Below are positions 53,775-63,455 of a stretch of 64,000 bases of DNA, one piece after another. Both the position numbers and the translations under genes were made by a program. Position 1 is the first letter of the stretch. The number at the start of each line of letters is the position of its first letter. Source of the stretch: Aureibaculum luteum (GTDB lineage: Bacteria > Bacteroidota > Bacteroidia > Flavobacteriales > Flavobacteriaceae); NCBI RefSeq assembly GCF_003449015.1, contig NZ_QRGD01000001.1, positions 310,001 to 374,000 of the forward strand, read 5' to 3'. The notes under the pieces were generated by a model that worked only from the letters and a program-made list of their open reading frames with translations, ran no database searches and had not been told where the DNA came from.

Positions 53775-55499
53775 TTACATATAATCTGGATTTTGAGTTA
53801 AATTTGGATTATACAGTATGTCATCTTGTGGAATGGGATACAGATTGTACTTTTCATCAACATCTTTACCTTCATGATCTGTATTATTAGATGTCTCCTG
53901 ACCTTTCCAATCCCAATTATATCCCTTTGTAAATTTATTGAAACGAATAAGATCCGTACGTCTTACACATTCAGTCCATAATTCCCGGGCTCGTTCGTCA
54001 AGAATAAAATCGAGGTTTAATTCATTATCAGAAATAGCTCCATTAGCAATATTTTTACTTGAAAAATAATTACCTGAATTATAAGCACGGTTCCGTACTT
54101 CATTTACATAATTTAATGCTTCTGTCCTAGAGCCTCCTCCCCCACGCAGAATAGCTTCTGCCGCCATAAGATAAGCATCGGCCTTTCTAAACATTGGATA
54201 TGCTACACTTACGTACGATTCTCTTTGCTCTTCCCCACTCATTCTATCTTTAGTTACATTTCTCCATTTTGTAAAGGTATACCCAAGAGTAATATTTTTT
54301 TCAAAAGACTTGCCTTCTCTCCAAGTTTCCTTTTGATGTGGTTGAACTGGTGATTTACTTTGATCACCGGTAAGTGGTCCTCCATAAAACAAAGCTCGTT
54401 TATCTTTTTTATTATCACACCATGGGTCGGAAGGATCATAAGGTTGATCGTCAAGATCAAATTTATTAACTAAGTTGGTTTTTAAACGTCCATTTATATT
54501 CCACGGACTGTCATTTGTAATACCCAACTCCAATCCTTGATTTATCATAAATTTATGACTCGAATATTTAATTAAAAAATTTGTTCCTCCACTACTCTGA
54601 CTATTATCAGCATCATGCGGTTGTGCCCAAATAATTTCTGGACTACCATCATTATCTTTCAAAAAGTTTTCAATATAATTAGGAGCTAACGAAAAATTTG
54701 AATTATCAATAACTTTTTTAGAGTATATATATGCCTGCTCATTGTAATCTTTTTTCGTATAAATCTCCCCATTTAAATATAATCGACTTAAGGCAAACCA
54801 AGCAGCCACTTGATTAACTCGACCAAATACTTTTTTATCTGCTGGCATTAACTGATCTTCAATATCCAGTAATTCACTTTCGACATAATTAAATATTTCA
54901 GTTCTAGTTTTCTGTACCGGATATGTTCCATTGGGAGACGAATCATCTACCCAACCTACTGAACCATATAGATCACAAAGAAGGTAATAACAATAAGCTC
55001 TCAAAAATCGTGCTTCTGCACGCCATTGACCAACATCATTTTTAGCCTCGTTATAAACACCATACTCCTCCATAACGTCTTTTTCTGTTTTTCTAATAAA
55101 CTCATTACAAAGTGCAACAGAAATCCAAAGTCGATAATACATATTACCAACAATCTCCGTGGCTGGGTTCCAATTCATTGTAATCATAGTCCAAGTTCCA
55201 TTTCCACTTGATGAGTGAAATAAAACTTCATCAGTTGGACATTCTTGCAAATAATACAGGGCACGGTTAAATGTACTTCTTCCTCCATTTTTAGAAATAT
55301 CGACGTCACCATCTCCTTGGCCTTGAAGCACAAATGATGCGTAACATTTTGCTAATACACCTAAATAACCATCATAAGTTGAATAAACTTCATCCTCTAA
55401 TAATGAAGTTGATGATATTGGTTGTAAATCTAATTTTTCGCAAGAAGAAAATAGAAAGAGAGCTATAAGTGAAATCTTTATGTATATATTATTTTTCAT
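53775..55499 (-). CDS. SusD/RagB family outer-membrane nutrient-binding lipoprotein
   Basis: A 574-residue lipoprotein (lipobox LFLFSSC, Cys20) that works on the outside of the cell with the SusC-like receptor. SusD/RagB segments include the N-terminal LQPISSTSLLEDEVY, ARFLRAYCYYLLCDLYG (TPR-like helices), RVNQVAAWFALSRLYLNGE and the C-terminal LDFILDERARELWTECVRRTDLIRF and PIPQDDILYNPNLTQNPDY end. It begins 17 bases after the SusC-like gene. The ligand is unknown; the neighbouring phosphatase suggests a phosphorylated compound or glycan. Confidence 0.95.
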   Translation of the reverse strand: MKNNIYIKISLIALFLFSSCEKLDLQPISSTSLLEDEVYSTYDGYLGVLAKCYASFVLQGQGDGDVDISKNGGRSTFNRALYYLQECPTDEVLFHSSSGNGTWTMITMNWNPATEIVGNMYYRLWISVALCNEFIRKTEKDVMEEYGVYNEAKNDVGQWRAEARFLRAYCYYLLCDLYGSVGWVDDSSPNGTYPVQKTRTEIFNYVESELLDIEDQLMPADKKVFGRVNQVAAWFALSRLYLNGEIYTKKDYNEQAYIYSKKVIDNSNFSLAPNYIENFLKDNDGSPEIIWAQPHDADNSQSSGGTNFLIKYSSHKFMINQGLELGITNDSPWNINGRLKTNLVNKFDLDDQPYDPSDPWCDNKKDKRALFYGGPLTGDQSKSPVQPHQKETWREGKSFEKNITLGYTFTKWRNVTKDRMSGEEQRESYVSVAYPMFRKADAYLMAAEAILRGGGGSRTEALNYVNEVRNRAYNSGNYFSSKNIANGAISDNELNLDFILDERARELWTECVRRTDLIRFNKFTKGYNWDWKGQETSNNTDHEGKDVDEKYNLYPIPQDDILYNPNLTQNPDYM

Positions 55500-55516
55500 T
55501 GTTTTTGTGCTTTTAA

Positions 55517-58500
55517 TTAAAATTTTAGATTTGCCGTGAACATGAACATTCTAGGTCGAGGGTAACTTGAACCATCAATACCACTGTAAACTTCTGGATC
55601 TATACCAGGGTATTTAGTAAGCATTAAAACATTCTGCACACCACAAGATAATCTTAAAGAACCAGCGTCTTTTATTAGTTCTGACATCGTGTATCCTACC
55701 GTAATATTATCTAACTTAAAGTAATCTCCTTTATGTAACCAATAATCAGAAAAACGATGTTCTTGAGACCATTCTGGTGTATTATCAAGAGAGTTTTTAG
55801 GATTCAATCCATAACTGTCATATAGCGACTCGTTTGATCCACGAGAAGCTGTTTCCCAAAACACATATTGTCCAAAGGCAAAATGACAATTTAATCCAAA
55901 ATCCCAATCCTTATATCTAGCAGATGTCGATAAACCACCATAATAAGGTACTAAAGAACTTTTTCCTGTATCAAACTTGTTAGAATCATTCGCATCATCA
56001 TATACAAACTCTTCAGAGCCACTAACACTAGCGTCATAATTAGGATTATAAAATACACCGTCTAAAGGTTTTCCCGTTTCATCATCATAAACCTGTTTTG
56101 CTAAAAAGTAAGTATAAGGTGTGTTACCTACTTTATGAATTTGTGAGTATCGACTAGAACCTATACTTCCTGTTTTTATATATGTATCTTCAGGAGCACC
56201 GTCATAAACCGTTAATTTTTTTATTTTCGAATTATTATATGCGAAATTTGCATTCACAGACCATTCTAAGTCATCTGTTCTTAGAAGAATTGCACCCAAT
56301 GAAAATTCAACACCATTACTTTCCATCTCACCAATATTCTGATCTAAGGTGTCCGAAAAATTACTACCTGCCGAGACTCTCACATCTTCCATTAATAAAT
56401 TATCCGTAAAACGCTTATAAATATCTAAACTACCATATATACGATTATTGCTAATACCCCAATCTAGTCCATAGTTATAGGTAGATGTCACTTCCCATTG
56501 AATATTGCGATCAAAGGCATTTGGACGATAGGTTGTATAAAAAACATCTCCAAATCTATATCGTGAATCATCCGTAGACGAGCGGTATGATGCCTGATAG
56601 GCATAGTTGTTATTAATATCTTGCTGTCCTGTTTGACCATAACTTAATCGAAGTTTTAAACTAGATAAGTTATCTATATTTTCTAAAAACTTTTCTTCAT
56701 TAAGTTTCCAGGCAAATGCACCTGATGGAAAATATCCCCATCGCGTTTCTGGAGCAAATCTTGACGAGGCATCTGCACGCATTGTGAAAGTAAATAAATA
56801 CCTATCGTTTAAGTTATAATTGGCACGTCCAAAGTAGGACATTAAAGCTCGTTCTGAAGCCCCAGAAGAACCTATTTCATAAACTTCATCGTTATCATTC
56901 ATTAATACAGGTGAATTTTCATATCTACTATAATACTTCTCATAAGTGTGCCCAAATGTTACATCAAGAGCATGTATATCAGCAAAAGTATGTTTATAGT
57001 TGGCATAGTACTCTTGAATAGAAATCTTAGAATATGAATCATTTGAAGAATATATACCTATCCCTGTTCCTCCATAACCTCCCCATGTACTAGGAGAATT
57101 ATCTAATACATTTCTAGAACTAGAATAATCATTTGCAGTGATACCTAAATTTGCAGTTAATGTTAAATCTTCAAACCCATGAATATTATAACTTAGTTTA
57201 AAATTTGTTGCCGTGCGGTAATTTTTAGATTCTCCACGTGCCAAGTTTATTGATGCTACCGGGTTTGAAGTATTTGTTGGTAATGTACCCATTTCATCTG
57301 CCCCAAACATATAATACCCAAGACCCATATTATTTGGATAAGTTGCATAAACAGGAGCTGTTGGATCCATAAATGCAGCAGATTCTACTGGGCTTGAACT
57401 TTCTGGTACATTTCTATAAGTTTCTTTAAAAGTAATATTTGCTTTAAGATGATCATTTAAGAAACTTGGAGAAAGGTTAATAGCAACAGTAGCTAAATCT
57501 TTCTTAGAATTCTTAATTGTTCCCTTATCACTTTGATAACCTAAAGAAACACGATAAGGTACATACGGCAGTGCTCCAGTAGCCGAAAAAGTATGCTTTT
57601 GTGTAAAACCTAATCTGTAAATTTCCTTTTGCCAGTCAGTATCACTATCCCCTAGCACTGAACCCAAATCTGGATATCTTTTTAAAAACTCAGTTCTAAA
57701 TTCATCTGCATTATAAACATCTAAAGTTTTAATATTTTTATTAATTGAAAAATCACCACGATAATTAAAAGAAGGAGAAACAGATTTTCCGTCGAATGAA
57801 GCTTTACCCCTTTTTGTGGTAACTATTATTACACCGTTAGCTCCACGTGAACCATAAATTGCAGTTGAAGAGGCATCTTTTAGAACCGTAATATTCTCTA
57901 TATCATCACTATTTAGTTGATTAAAACTTTCACCTGCTATTCCATCAACAACAATTAATGGTGAATTAGAAGCATTCAGGGATGCTCCTTGCCTTATTCG
58001 AATGGTACCATCTGAACTCGGACTTCCTGACGGCATCGTAATTTGTAAACCTGCTACCTTTCCTAATAACAAATCTGTAGTTTTTGTTGCACTACCTCTA
58101 TTATTTTCTTCAGGTTTTATGGAGACAACAGCACCTGTCGCATCTTTTTTACGAACTTGACCATAACCAATAATAACTACTTCATCAAGTTTACTAGCAT
58201 CTTCATCGAGTATAATGGTTATATTTTTCTCATCACTAACTATAATCTCTTTCGTTATAAACCCAATGTAAGAAGCAATTAATGTAACATTCGCGTTTGA
58301 AACCTTTATAGAAAAATTACCATCAAAATCTGAAACGACTCCATTTGTAGTACCCTTTTCAATTATGTTCGCTCCTATTAATGGCACTCCGTTTATATCT
58401 TTAATATTCCCAGTTATCTGAATTTCTTGAACTATTACAGAAGCATTCGTGTTTTTACTTTTTTTAGCAGTTTTTATAATAATATTATTGTTTTCTGATA

Positions 58501-58828
58501 ATTCAAAACTCAAATCATTACTTATTAAACTCAATCGAAGCAAATCTTCAACTTTTATAATTCCTTTTTTCAGTTGTAACTTAGGCTTGTTTTCAAAAAG
58601 TTTTTTGGGATAGATAAAACGATAGTCTGTTTGTTTTTTAATAATTTCAAATACTTTATCAATTGTAACCATTTGGTCTTCATTAATAGTTACTTTTTGT
58701 TGTGAAAAAGCAATATCTGAAGTGAGTCCGAAAACTGATGTACATAATAAAAAAATAAAAGTTCTCATAATCATTGTTAAATACCGCTTTCCACGTAGGA
58801 AACGAATATTGATAATTTTAATTTTCAT
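55517..58828 (-). CDS. SusC/RagA family TonB-dependent receptor with an N-terminal STN signalling domain
   Basis: The 1103-residue outer-membrane receptor importing a ligand captured by the SusD-like protein. After a signal sequence (about 1-40) comes an STN domain (about 45-120, with TIDKVFEIIKKQTDYRFIYP), which passes a ligand signal to the FecR protein. A CarboxypepD-reg-like domain (about 130-210, VSDFDGNFSI) is next, then the plug with VVIGYGQVRKKDATGAV and DASSTAIYGSRGANGVIIVTT. The large TonB-dependent beta-barrel follows to the C-terminal aromatic end (MFMFTANLKF). Downstream of FecR by 96 bases and upstream of SusD by 17 bases. Confidence 0.96.
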   Translation of the reverse strand: MKIKIINIRFLRGKRYLTMIMRTFIFLLCTSVFGLTSDIAFSQQKVTINEDQMVTIDKVFEIIKKQTDYRFIYPKKLFENKPKLQLKKGIIKVEDLLRLSLISNDLSFELSENNNIIIKTAKKSKNTNASVIVQEIQITGNIKDINGVPLIGANIIEKGTTNGVVSDFDGNFSIKVSNANVTLIASYIGFITKEIIVSDEKNITIILDEDASKLDEVVIIGYGQVRKKDATGAVVSIKPEENNRGSATKTTDLLLGKVAGLQITMPSGSPSSDGTIRIRQGASLNASNSPLIVVDGIAGESFNQLNSDDIENITVLKDASSTAIYGSRGANGVIIVTTKRGKASFDGKSVSPSFNYRGDFSINKNIKTLDVYNADEFRTEFLKRYPDLGSVLGDSDTDWQKEIYRLGFTQKHTFSATGALPYVPYRVSLGYQSDKGTIKNSKKDLATVAINLSPSFLNDHLKANITFKETYRNVPESSSPVESAAFMDPTAPVYATYPNNMGLGYYMFGADEMGTLPTNTSNPVASINLARGESKNYRTATNFKLSYNIHGFEDLTLTANLGITANDYSSSRNVLDNSPSTWGGYGGTGIGIYSSNDSYSKISIQEYYANYKHTFADIHALDVTFGHTYEKYYSRYENSPVLMNDNDEVYEIGSSGASERALMSYFGRANYNLNDRYLFTFTMRADASSRFAPETRWGYFPSGAFAWKLNEEKFLENIDNLSSLKLRLSYGQTGQQDINNNYAYQASYRSSTDDSRYRFGDVFYTTYRPNAFDRNIQWEVTSTYNYGLDWGISNNRIYGSLDIYKRFTDNLLMEDVRVSAGSNFSDTLDQNIGEMESNGVEFSLGAILLRTDDLEWSVNANFAYNNSKIKKLTVYDGAPEDTYIKTGSIGSSRYSQIHKVGNTPYTYFLAKQVYDDETGKPLDGVFYNPNYDASVSGSEEFVYDDANDSNKFDTGKSSLVPYYGGLSTSARYKDWDFGLNCHFAFGQYVFWETASRGSNESLYDSYGLNPKNSLDNTPEWSQEHRFSDYWLHKGDYFKLDNITVGYTMSELIKDAGSLRLSCGVQNVLMLTKYPGIDPEVYSGIDGSSYPRPRMFMFTANLKF

Positions 58829-58924
58829 AAATTTGCATGGTGTTAGTTAAACATTTAATTAATACATAGTGGAGGGGCGGAGTTTGATACCGTCAAATTT
58901 CAAAACTTCGTTCCCTTTTTTTAT

Positions 58925-60094
58925 TTATTTCAAGATTATTGTTTTTTCAATAATTTTATATTCTTTAATTATTCCAAAATTCTTAATACTAGATAATATA
59001 TCTTCAATATTTTGGTCTTTACTTAAACTTCCCACGAATTCCTCATCGCTAATTTGTTCATTTTCAAAAACTACATCTATATCATACCATCTTGATAAAA
59101 CTTTCATTATTTCTCGTAATGATTTACCATTAAAATTAAATAGGCCTTCCTTCCATGATATTTCATTACTAACATCTACTTTTTTTATCAATGATTTTTT
59201 TGTTTCCACATCATAATTTAACTGTTGGTTCGGAATAAGAATTTGCTGACTATTACTAAAATTTACAGATACCTTACCTTCAACTAAGGTTGTATAAATA
59301 TTAGATTCATCTTCATATGCTTTAACATTAAACTCTGTTCCCATAACCACTATTTCTTGAGATTCATTAATTACTACAAATTTTGAATCTCCATTAATAG
59401 TACTAGGAGAAACATCAAAAAAGGCTTCACCATAAACTAATTCAACTTTTCGAGTTTCTCCTTTATTAAAACTTACAGGATACTTTAATTTTGAATCTGA
59501 ATTTAACCATATTTTAGTTCCATCCGAAAGTTTAATAAAAAAATATCCCCCCCGCGGTATGGTCAAATAATTATATGCAACTTCTCCAACATTTTTCTGT
59601 TTTGCTTCATAAATAAGTTCCTCACCATTACTCTCCGCATTTTGTGTATGTAAAGTATCTCCTTTCTCTAATGTGAGTTGTGAGCCATTATCTAAAGTTA
59701 ATATCGCCTTATTTATACCAGGGTTAATTTCATTATTTACAATGATAGGTTCTTTATTCGCTGTTCTATTATGAAATACCTGGTCCTTAAATAAGTAAAT
59801 AGAAAAAATCAATCCAATGATCATAGCAGCCGCTGCATATCTATAACCTATTTTATTTTTTATTCTATAAGCTAATGATTTTTCCTTTTTTATTACAAAA
59901 AGTAGTTCTGCAAGTGTTTTTTTATGGTCTGGATCATTCATATTATAAGTTATGGCATAATGCATTTGTACAAACTCACTAAATAATTTCTTATTCTCAG
60001 GTAGCTTAATCCATTCAAAAAGTAAATCCAATTCATGAGCCGTAGCTGACTGATTTAAGTATTTCACTATTATTTTTTCAATTTGCACAGACAT
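58925..60094 (-). CDS. FecR-type anti-sigma factor
   Basis: A 389-residue inner-membrane regulator. It has an N-terminal cytoplasmic part (about 1-80) that binds the sigma factor, one membrane helix (about 87-103), and a periplasmic FecR domain (about 180-275, TIPRGGYFFIKLSDGTKIWL and VELVYGEAFFDV), with the DUF4974 C-terminal domain (about 315-389, FNFNGKSLREIMKVLSRWYDIDV) that contacts the STN of SusC. It is divergent from the sigma gene (136-base gap) and 96 bases upstream of the SusC-like gene on the same strand. Signals from ligand-bound receptor should release the sigma factor. Confidence 0.93.
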   Translation of the reverse strand: MSVQIEKIIVKYLNQSATAHELDLLFEWIKLPENKKLFSEFVQMHYAITYNMNDPDHKKTLAELLFVIKKEKSLAYRIKNKIGYRYAAAAMIIGLIFSIYLFKDQVFHNRTANKEPIIVNNEINPGINKAILTLDNGSQLTLEKGDTLHTQNAESNGEELIYEAKQKNVGEVAYNYLTIPRGGYFFIKLSDGTKIWLNSDSKLKYPVSFNKGETRKVELVYGEAFFDVSPSTINGDSKFVVINESQEIVVMGTEFNVKAYEDESNIYTTLVEGKVSVNFSNSQQILIPNQQLNYDVETKKSLIKKVDVSNEISWKEGLFNFNGKSLREIMKVLSRWYDIDVVFENEQISDEEFVGSLSKDQNIEDILSSIKNFGIIKEYKIIEKTIILK

Positions 60095-60230
60095 CTTTAT
60101 TTTGATTTCTTTATTACCTATTACAATACAAAAGTCAATAACCCTTCCTTTTTGTAAAAAAATATTTCACTTTTAATTATTAAATTAAGATATTTATGCT
60201 CTAAAAAATATGAATTTGTAAATTTTATCT

Positions 60231-60833
60231 ATGCTATTTTCATTTAAAGATGATTCTAAATTGATTGAGCAACTTATGATTGGCAACGAAAATGCTTATA
60301 CATACTTGGTCACTAGTTATCACAAACCCTTATATATTTATGCTTTAAGTCTTACCAATGATAATGCTAGTGCTCAAGACATAATTCAAAACGTATTCTT
60401 AAGAACATGGAAATTCAGAAAACGCTTAAATCCTGATTTTTCTATAAAAAACTTTCTTTACAAAACAACTTATAATGAATTTATAAATGATTATCATAGG
60501 ACAAAAGCCATCTCCCTTTTAGAACGCACTTATATTGAAGCTTTAAATGAAAGTATTGATGAAAACAATTCTGAACTAATAAAAAAGAAGATAGACTTTG
60601 TTAATGATGGCATCTCCAATTTACCACCTAAATGTAAAAAAACATTTTTGTTAAGTAAAAAAGAAGGGCTTACTAATATTGAAATATCTGAATATCTTGA
60701 TATTTCAATTAAAACTGTTGAAGGTCATATCTCTAAGGCATATTCAATACTTCGGAAAAAATGTGGGGGTAAATTAAGCAATATTCTCATTATCCTATTT
60801 AACAATAAGCAATTGAAATCTAAATATTATTAA
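60231..60833 (+). CDS. ECF-type RNA polymerase sigma factor
   Basis: A 200-residue sigma-70 family factor with region 2 (SYHKPLYIYALSLTND, then SAQDIIQNVFLRTW) and region 4 (LPPKCKKTFLLSKKEGLTNI, then SIKTVEGHISKAYSILRK), the helix-turn-helix for the -35 element. It is a typical Bacteroidota FecI-like factor, paired with the FecR gene divergently across a 136-base gap. It should direct transcription of the SusC-SusD-phosphatase unit. The divergent arrangement is less common than sigma-fecR in tandem. Confidence 0.93.
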   Translation: MLFSFKDDSKLIEQLMIGNENAYTYLVTSYHKPLYIYALSLTNDNASAQDIIQNVFLRTWKFRKRLNPDFSIKNFLYKTTYNEFINDYHRTKAISLLERTYIEALNESIDENNSELIKKKIDFVNDGISNLPPKCKKTFLLSKKEGLTNIEISEYLDISIKTVEGHISKAYSILRKKCGGKLSNILIILFNNKQLKSKYY

Positions 60834-61680
60834 TTCTTATATATTAAATAAATTGATTTTTTGAATAATTGTATTATAACTTCAATTCAATTATAATGTT
60901 AAGTTAAAAAATGTCTTAAAAAGTATGGTTAAATAGACTAGAGATGACAAGCAAGTTTCTAAAAAGAGCTATAATTTTAATTAATCTCTCTTAACCCATT
61001 TCAAAAATCTCACCATAAGCAATATCAATTCCTTAACAATCAAAAACGGCATCAAAAACAACCGTTCATATTGCTTCATCTTATTGTCAAAATGAGTGTT
61101 ATATCGCTTTTCATTTCTCATCCTTTAATTTACAAAAAAGGTTGCGGAAAAAGTAAAATTTACACCCTCAATTCTTCATAAAATTCGGTTGCATTTATAC
61201 CAAAAACCAATGGCAACATTATCCGTATTTTGTTGCATTAGTGCTATTCCGTATATTATTTTTTAACAAGGTCAATGCTGAGAATTTTACAAACTATAAA
61301 GTTAAATATAGTTTCATATAAAATAATTTATATAAGCATAATCTACTGAATTCAAAACTTCTAAAAAACGAGATCCAAGTCACCCCAAATTTAACCAGAT
61401 TTAAAATAGAAAAAAGAGAGAATAATCAATTTTGACGAAGTCTAGAGCTTCACCGTGTATAGTGACCTAATTCTCTCAATCATTCTTTTTGATTAAGGTC
61501 AAATTTATTAAAAGACAAATCTAAGACATGTAAAATTAATTGCTAGTGCAAGCCCACTTACGAACTCCGAAACGTCTGAACTCGCGATTTTTTTATTCGA
61601 TTTTATTTGTTAAATTAGTTACCTAAACACATACAGAAAGTCATACACAGACTCTTTAGGTAAATTGTAACAAAACAATA
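60834..61680. other. Gap with one possible small ORF and a long stem
   Basis: A small minus-strand ORF is listed separately (60981-61121). GAGAGAAT at about 61414 and ATTCTCTC at about 61472 could pair around a segment that itself has GAAG and CTTC arms, so a structured RNA is possible but weak. Otherwise no coding, tRNA or terminator signal is seen. Confidence 0.35.
60981..61121 (-). CDS. Possible 46-residue membrane peptide
   Basis: An ATG at 61119-61121 gives MRNEKRYNTHFDNKMKQYE, then a hydrophobic LFLMPFLIVKELILLMV and a basic tail (KWVKRD). A balanced one-helix peptide with charged flanks. It is isolated within the island and has no clear promoter. I have no homology to claim. Confidence 0.4.
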   Translation of the reverse strand: MRNEKRYNTHFDNKMKQYERLFLMPFLIVKELILLMVRFLKWVKRD

Positions 61681-61716
61681 TTGAATTCGTCATCTTTAAA
61701 ACCTAACTCAAAGGAA

Positions 61717-62571
61717 ATGTCAGAAACTGCATCGAAAATTAAAGAAGCCTGGAAAACAATAATTTTATTTTTAATAATACTTACGGTTTTAAGTTCAATA
61801 GCATATTATGCAATTTTAAAATTAAACCCAACAAGTCTTTATGTTGGTTCTCTGATGATTTCGCCAGCTTTAGCAGCATTCATTACACTAAAAATTAAGA
61901 AAAGACCAATTTCAAGTTTACCTTGGAGCTTAAAACGCCTTAAATACCTGAAACTTTCGTATATCACTCCAATACTATATGTTTCGATTGCATATCCCTT
62001 AATTTGGTTATTTGGTTTAGGAAAAATTATTAATACCGAAACAATTACAGACTGGAGTAATGAACTAGGTATAGCCGAATCTAATCAATCACTTGTAATA
62101 ATAGTAATGATTGTTCTATTATTAACTGTCGGTGTAATCAAAAATTTGGGTTCTACATTGGGTGAGGAAATTGGATGGCGTGGTTTTTTAATATTCGAAT
62201 TGAGAAAAGTAATGTCTTTTAAATCACTAGCCATTGTAAGTGGAATAATTTGGGCAATTTGGCATTTCCCTATAATCAATTTGATGTATGGAAGTGGTGA
62301 ATACCTTTTTTTACATATAAGTGCTTTTACTATAATGATAATTGGAATATCGGTAATATTGGCCTATTACACTTTCAAATCCAATAGTTTGTGGCCAGCA
62401 GCTATCTATCACTCTATTCACAATATTTATATTCAAAAAATATGCACTCCTTTAACCATTTCTAATGATAAAACTTCCTTCTGGATTGATGAATATGGCC
62501 TCATGATTCCTATTGTAACGACAATTTTTGCTATATACTTTTGGAGAAAAGCTAGTAAAGAGAATTTATAA
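61717..62571 (+). CDS. CPBP family intramembrane metalloprotease
   Basis: The start is the ATG at 61717; an in-frame TTG at 61681 would add 12 residues. The 284-residue product has about eight membrane helices. CPBP (Abi) motifs: LGEEIGWRGFLIFEL (EExxxR), AIWHFPIINL (FxxxH-like His), and YHSIHNIY (third-motif His with Asn). These form the membrane zinc site of the Rce1/CaaX-type family. Bacterial members protect against bacteriocins or process peptides; either would be relevant to the small-peptide genes 0.9-1.9 kb downstream, but that is inference only. Confidence 0.85.
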   Translation: MSETASKIKEAWKTIILFLIILTVLSSIAYYAILKLNPTSLYVGSLMISPALAAFITLKIKKRPISSLPWSLKRLKYLKLSYITPILYVSIAYPLIWLFGLGKIINTETITDWSNELGIAESNQSLVIIVMIVLLLTVGVIKNLGSTLGEEIGWRGFLIFELRKVMSFKSLAIVSGIIWAIWHFPIINLMYGSGEYLFLHISAFTIMIIGISVILAYYTFKSNSLWPAAIYHSIHNIYIQKICTPLTISNDKTSFWIDEYGLMIPIVTTIFAIYFWRKASKENL

Positions 62572-62725
62572 AATTTGAACCATTTATTTGAAGAATGTAT
62601 AACTTGTGGTATTAATGAATATAAAGATATTGAGCAAACGATTTTTACAATGGTATTAGAAATAATATCGTATTAGTAATGTAATAATATTACTGTCGTC
62701 TATACTCTAAATATCAAACTTAAAA

Positions 62726-62893
62726 ATGAACTTATTATTCAAATCTATACAAGGAAAAAAAGAAATTTTAAGTCTATATGACGAAAAATTGAAAAAATTA
62801 AATATTGTTGTAAAATTACAAGGTCGTTGGTACCAATCTAATTACGATTATTGCAGCCAATCTATAGAGGGAAAATCACCCATTTTGAGCTAA
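62726..62893 (+). pseudogene. Relic of an alpha/beta hydrolase N-terminus
   Basis: A 55-codon frame begins MNLLFKSIQGKKEILSLYDE and KLKKLNI, like the start of a group of alpha/beta hydrolases. Immediately after, another frame (from about 62822) reads VGTNLITIIAAN, resembling the next strand, so a frameshift is likely. Then a stop follows and there is no catalytic part. The minus-strand terminator of the peptide operon begins 29 bases on. The identification is tentative. Confidence 0.4.
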
Positions 62894-62916
62894 GAAATAA
62901 AATAATTTTTGAAGTA

Positions 62917-62951
62917 TAAAAAAAGGATAAGCCTATTAAGTCTTATCCTTT
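62917..62951 (-). terminator. Terminator of the small-peptide operon
   Basis: AAAGGATAAG (62922-62931) and CTTATCCTTT (62942-62951) form a perfect 10-bp stem. On the minus strand it is followed by a run of seven T. It is 36 bases past the last peptide stop. Confidence 0.85.
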
Positions 62952-62986
62952 ATCCGATTGATAGAATAGTTTTCATATTAATTAAG

Positions 62987-63097
62987 TTAATAACTATTTT
63001 GTCTATAATTTGACCAAAATGTTCTTTTTCCAATTTTTGATGGAAAAAACGGTATAATTTCCCATCTTTCTGATGATGTTTTAAGTATAGTGTTCAT
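62987..63097 (-). CDS. 36-residue peptide, last of the small-peptide operon
   Basis: ATG at 63095-63097, stop at 62987. Starts MNTILKTSSERWEIIPFF; the tail is KRTFWSNYRQNSY. The C-terminal FWSNYRQNSY is reminiscent of IWNTNRRYS in the 27-residue family. There are 38 bases between it and the nearest repeat unit. No signal peptide. It may be a divergent member of the same family or a partner. Real expression is unproven. Confidence 0.5.
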   Translation of the reverse strand: MNTILKTSSERWEIIPFFPSKIGKRTFWSNYRQNSY

Positions 63098-63135
63098 AAT
63101 TTAAAGTTTTAAGAGATTATTGTTTTTTTTTTAAT

Positions 63136-63219
63136 CTAACTGTATCGTCTATTAGTATTCCAAATAATACTTGATGCATTTCCTAAAGATAATTTCACTC
63201 TGTTTTTTAATGTTCTCAT
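63136..63219 (-). CDS. 27-residue peptide, repeat unit A
   Basis: ATG at 63217-63219 and stop at 63136. One of three tandem paralogues 118 bp apart. The conserved pattern is MRT(L/I)KNxxKLxLG, then (N/T)ASSxIWNxxRRY(N/S). This copy has Arg7, Ser11, Ile18 and Thr22 at the variable sites and ends RRYS. Basic and soluble, with one Trp and one Tyr. Confidence 0.7.
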   Translation of the reverse strand: MRTLKNRVKLSLGNASSIIWNTNRRYS

Positions 63220-63253
63220 AATTTTTGTTTTTTTAATTATTAATTGTTTTATT

Positions 63254-63337
63254 CTAGTTGTATCTTCTATTGTCATTCCAAATACGACTTGATGCGGTTC
63301 CTAATGTTAATTTCAATTTGTTTTTTAATGTTCTCAT
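63254..63337 (-). CDS. 27-residue peptide, repeat unit B
   Basis: ATG at 63335-63337 and stop at 63254. Same family as units A and C. Variable sites: Lys7, Leu8, Thr11, Thr14, Arg18, Asp22. It ends WNDNRRYN. The upstream spacer closely matches that of the other units. Confidence 0.7.
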   Translation of the reverse strand: MRTLKNKLKLTLGTASSRIWNDNRRYN

Positions 63338-63371
63338 TTTATTTGTTTTTATAATTAATAATTCTTGTTAT

Positions 63372-63455
63372 TTAGTTGTATCGTCTTTTTGTATTCCAAA
63401 TACAACTAGATGCGTTTCCTAAAGCTAATTTTACTTGATTTTTAATAGTTCTCAT
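63372..63455 (-). CDS. 27-residue peptide, repeat unit C
   Basis: ATG at 63453-63455 and stop at 63372. Family member with Ile4, Gln7, Ala11, Cys18, Thr22, Lys23; it ends WNTKRRYN. It is the only copy with a Cys. Its N-terminus (MRTIKNQVKL) is closest to that of the 42-residue peptide upstream (MRNFINQVP). Confidence 0.7.
   Translation of the reverse strand: MRTIKNQVKLALGNASSCIWNTKRRYN

Noticed and set aside
61414-61480. Structured RNA or riboswitch
   Set aside because: Only short stems can be drawn and no known motif fits; mentioned in the gap entry instead.
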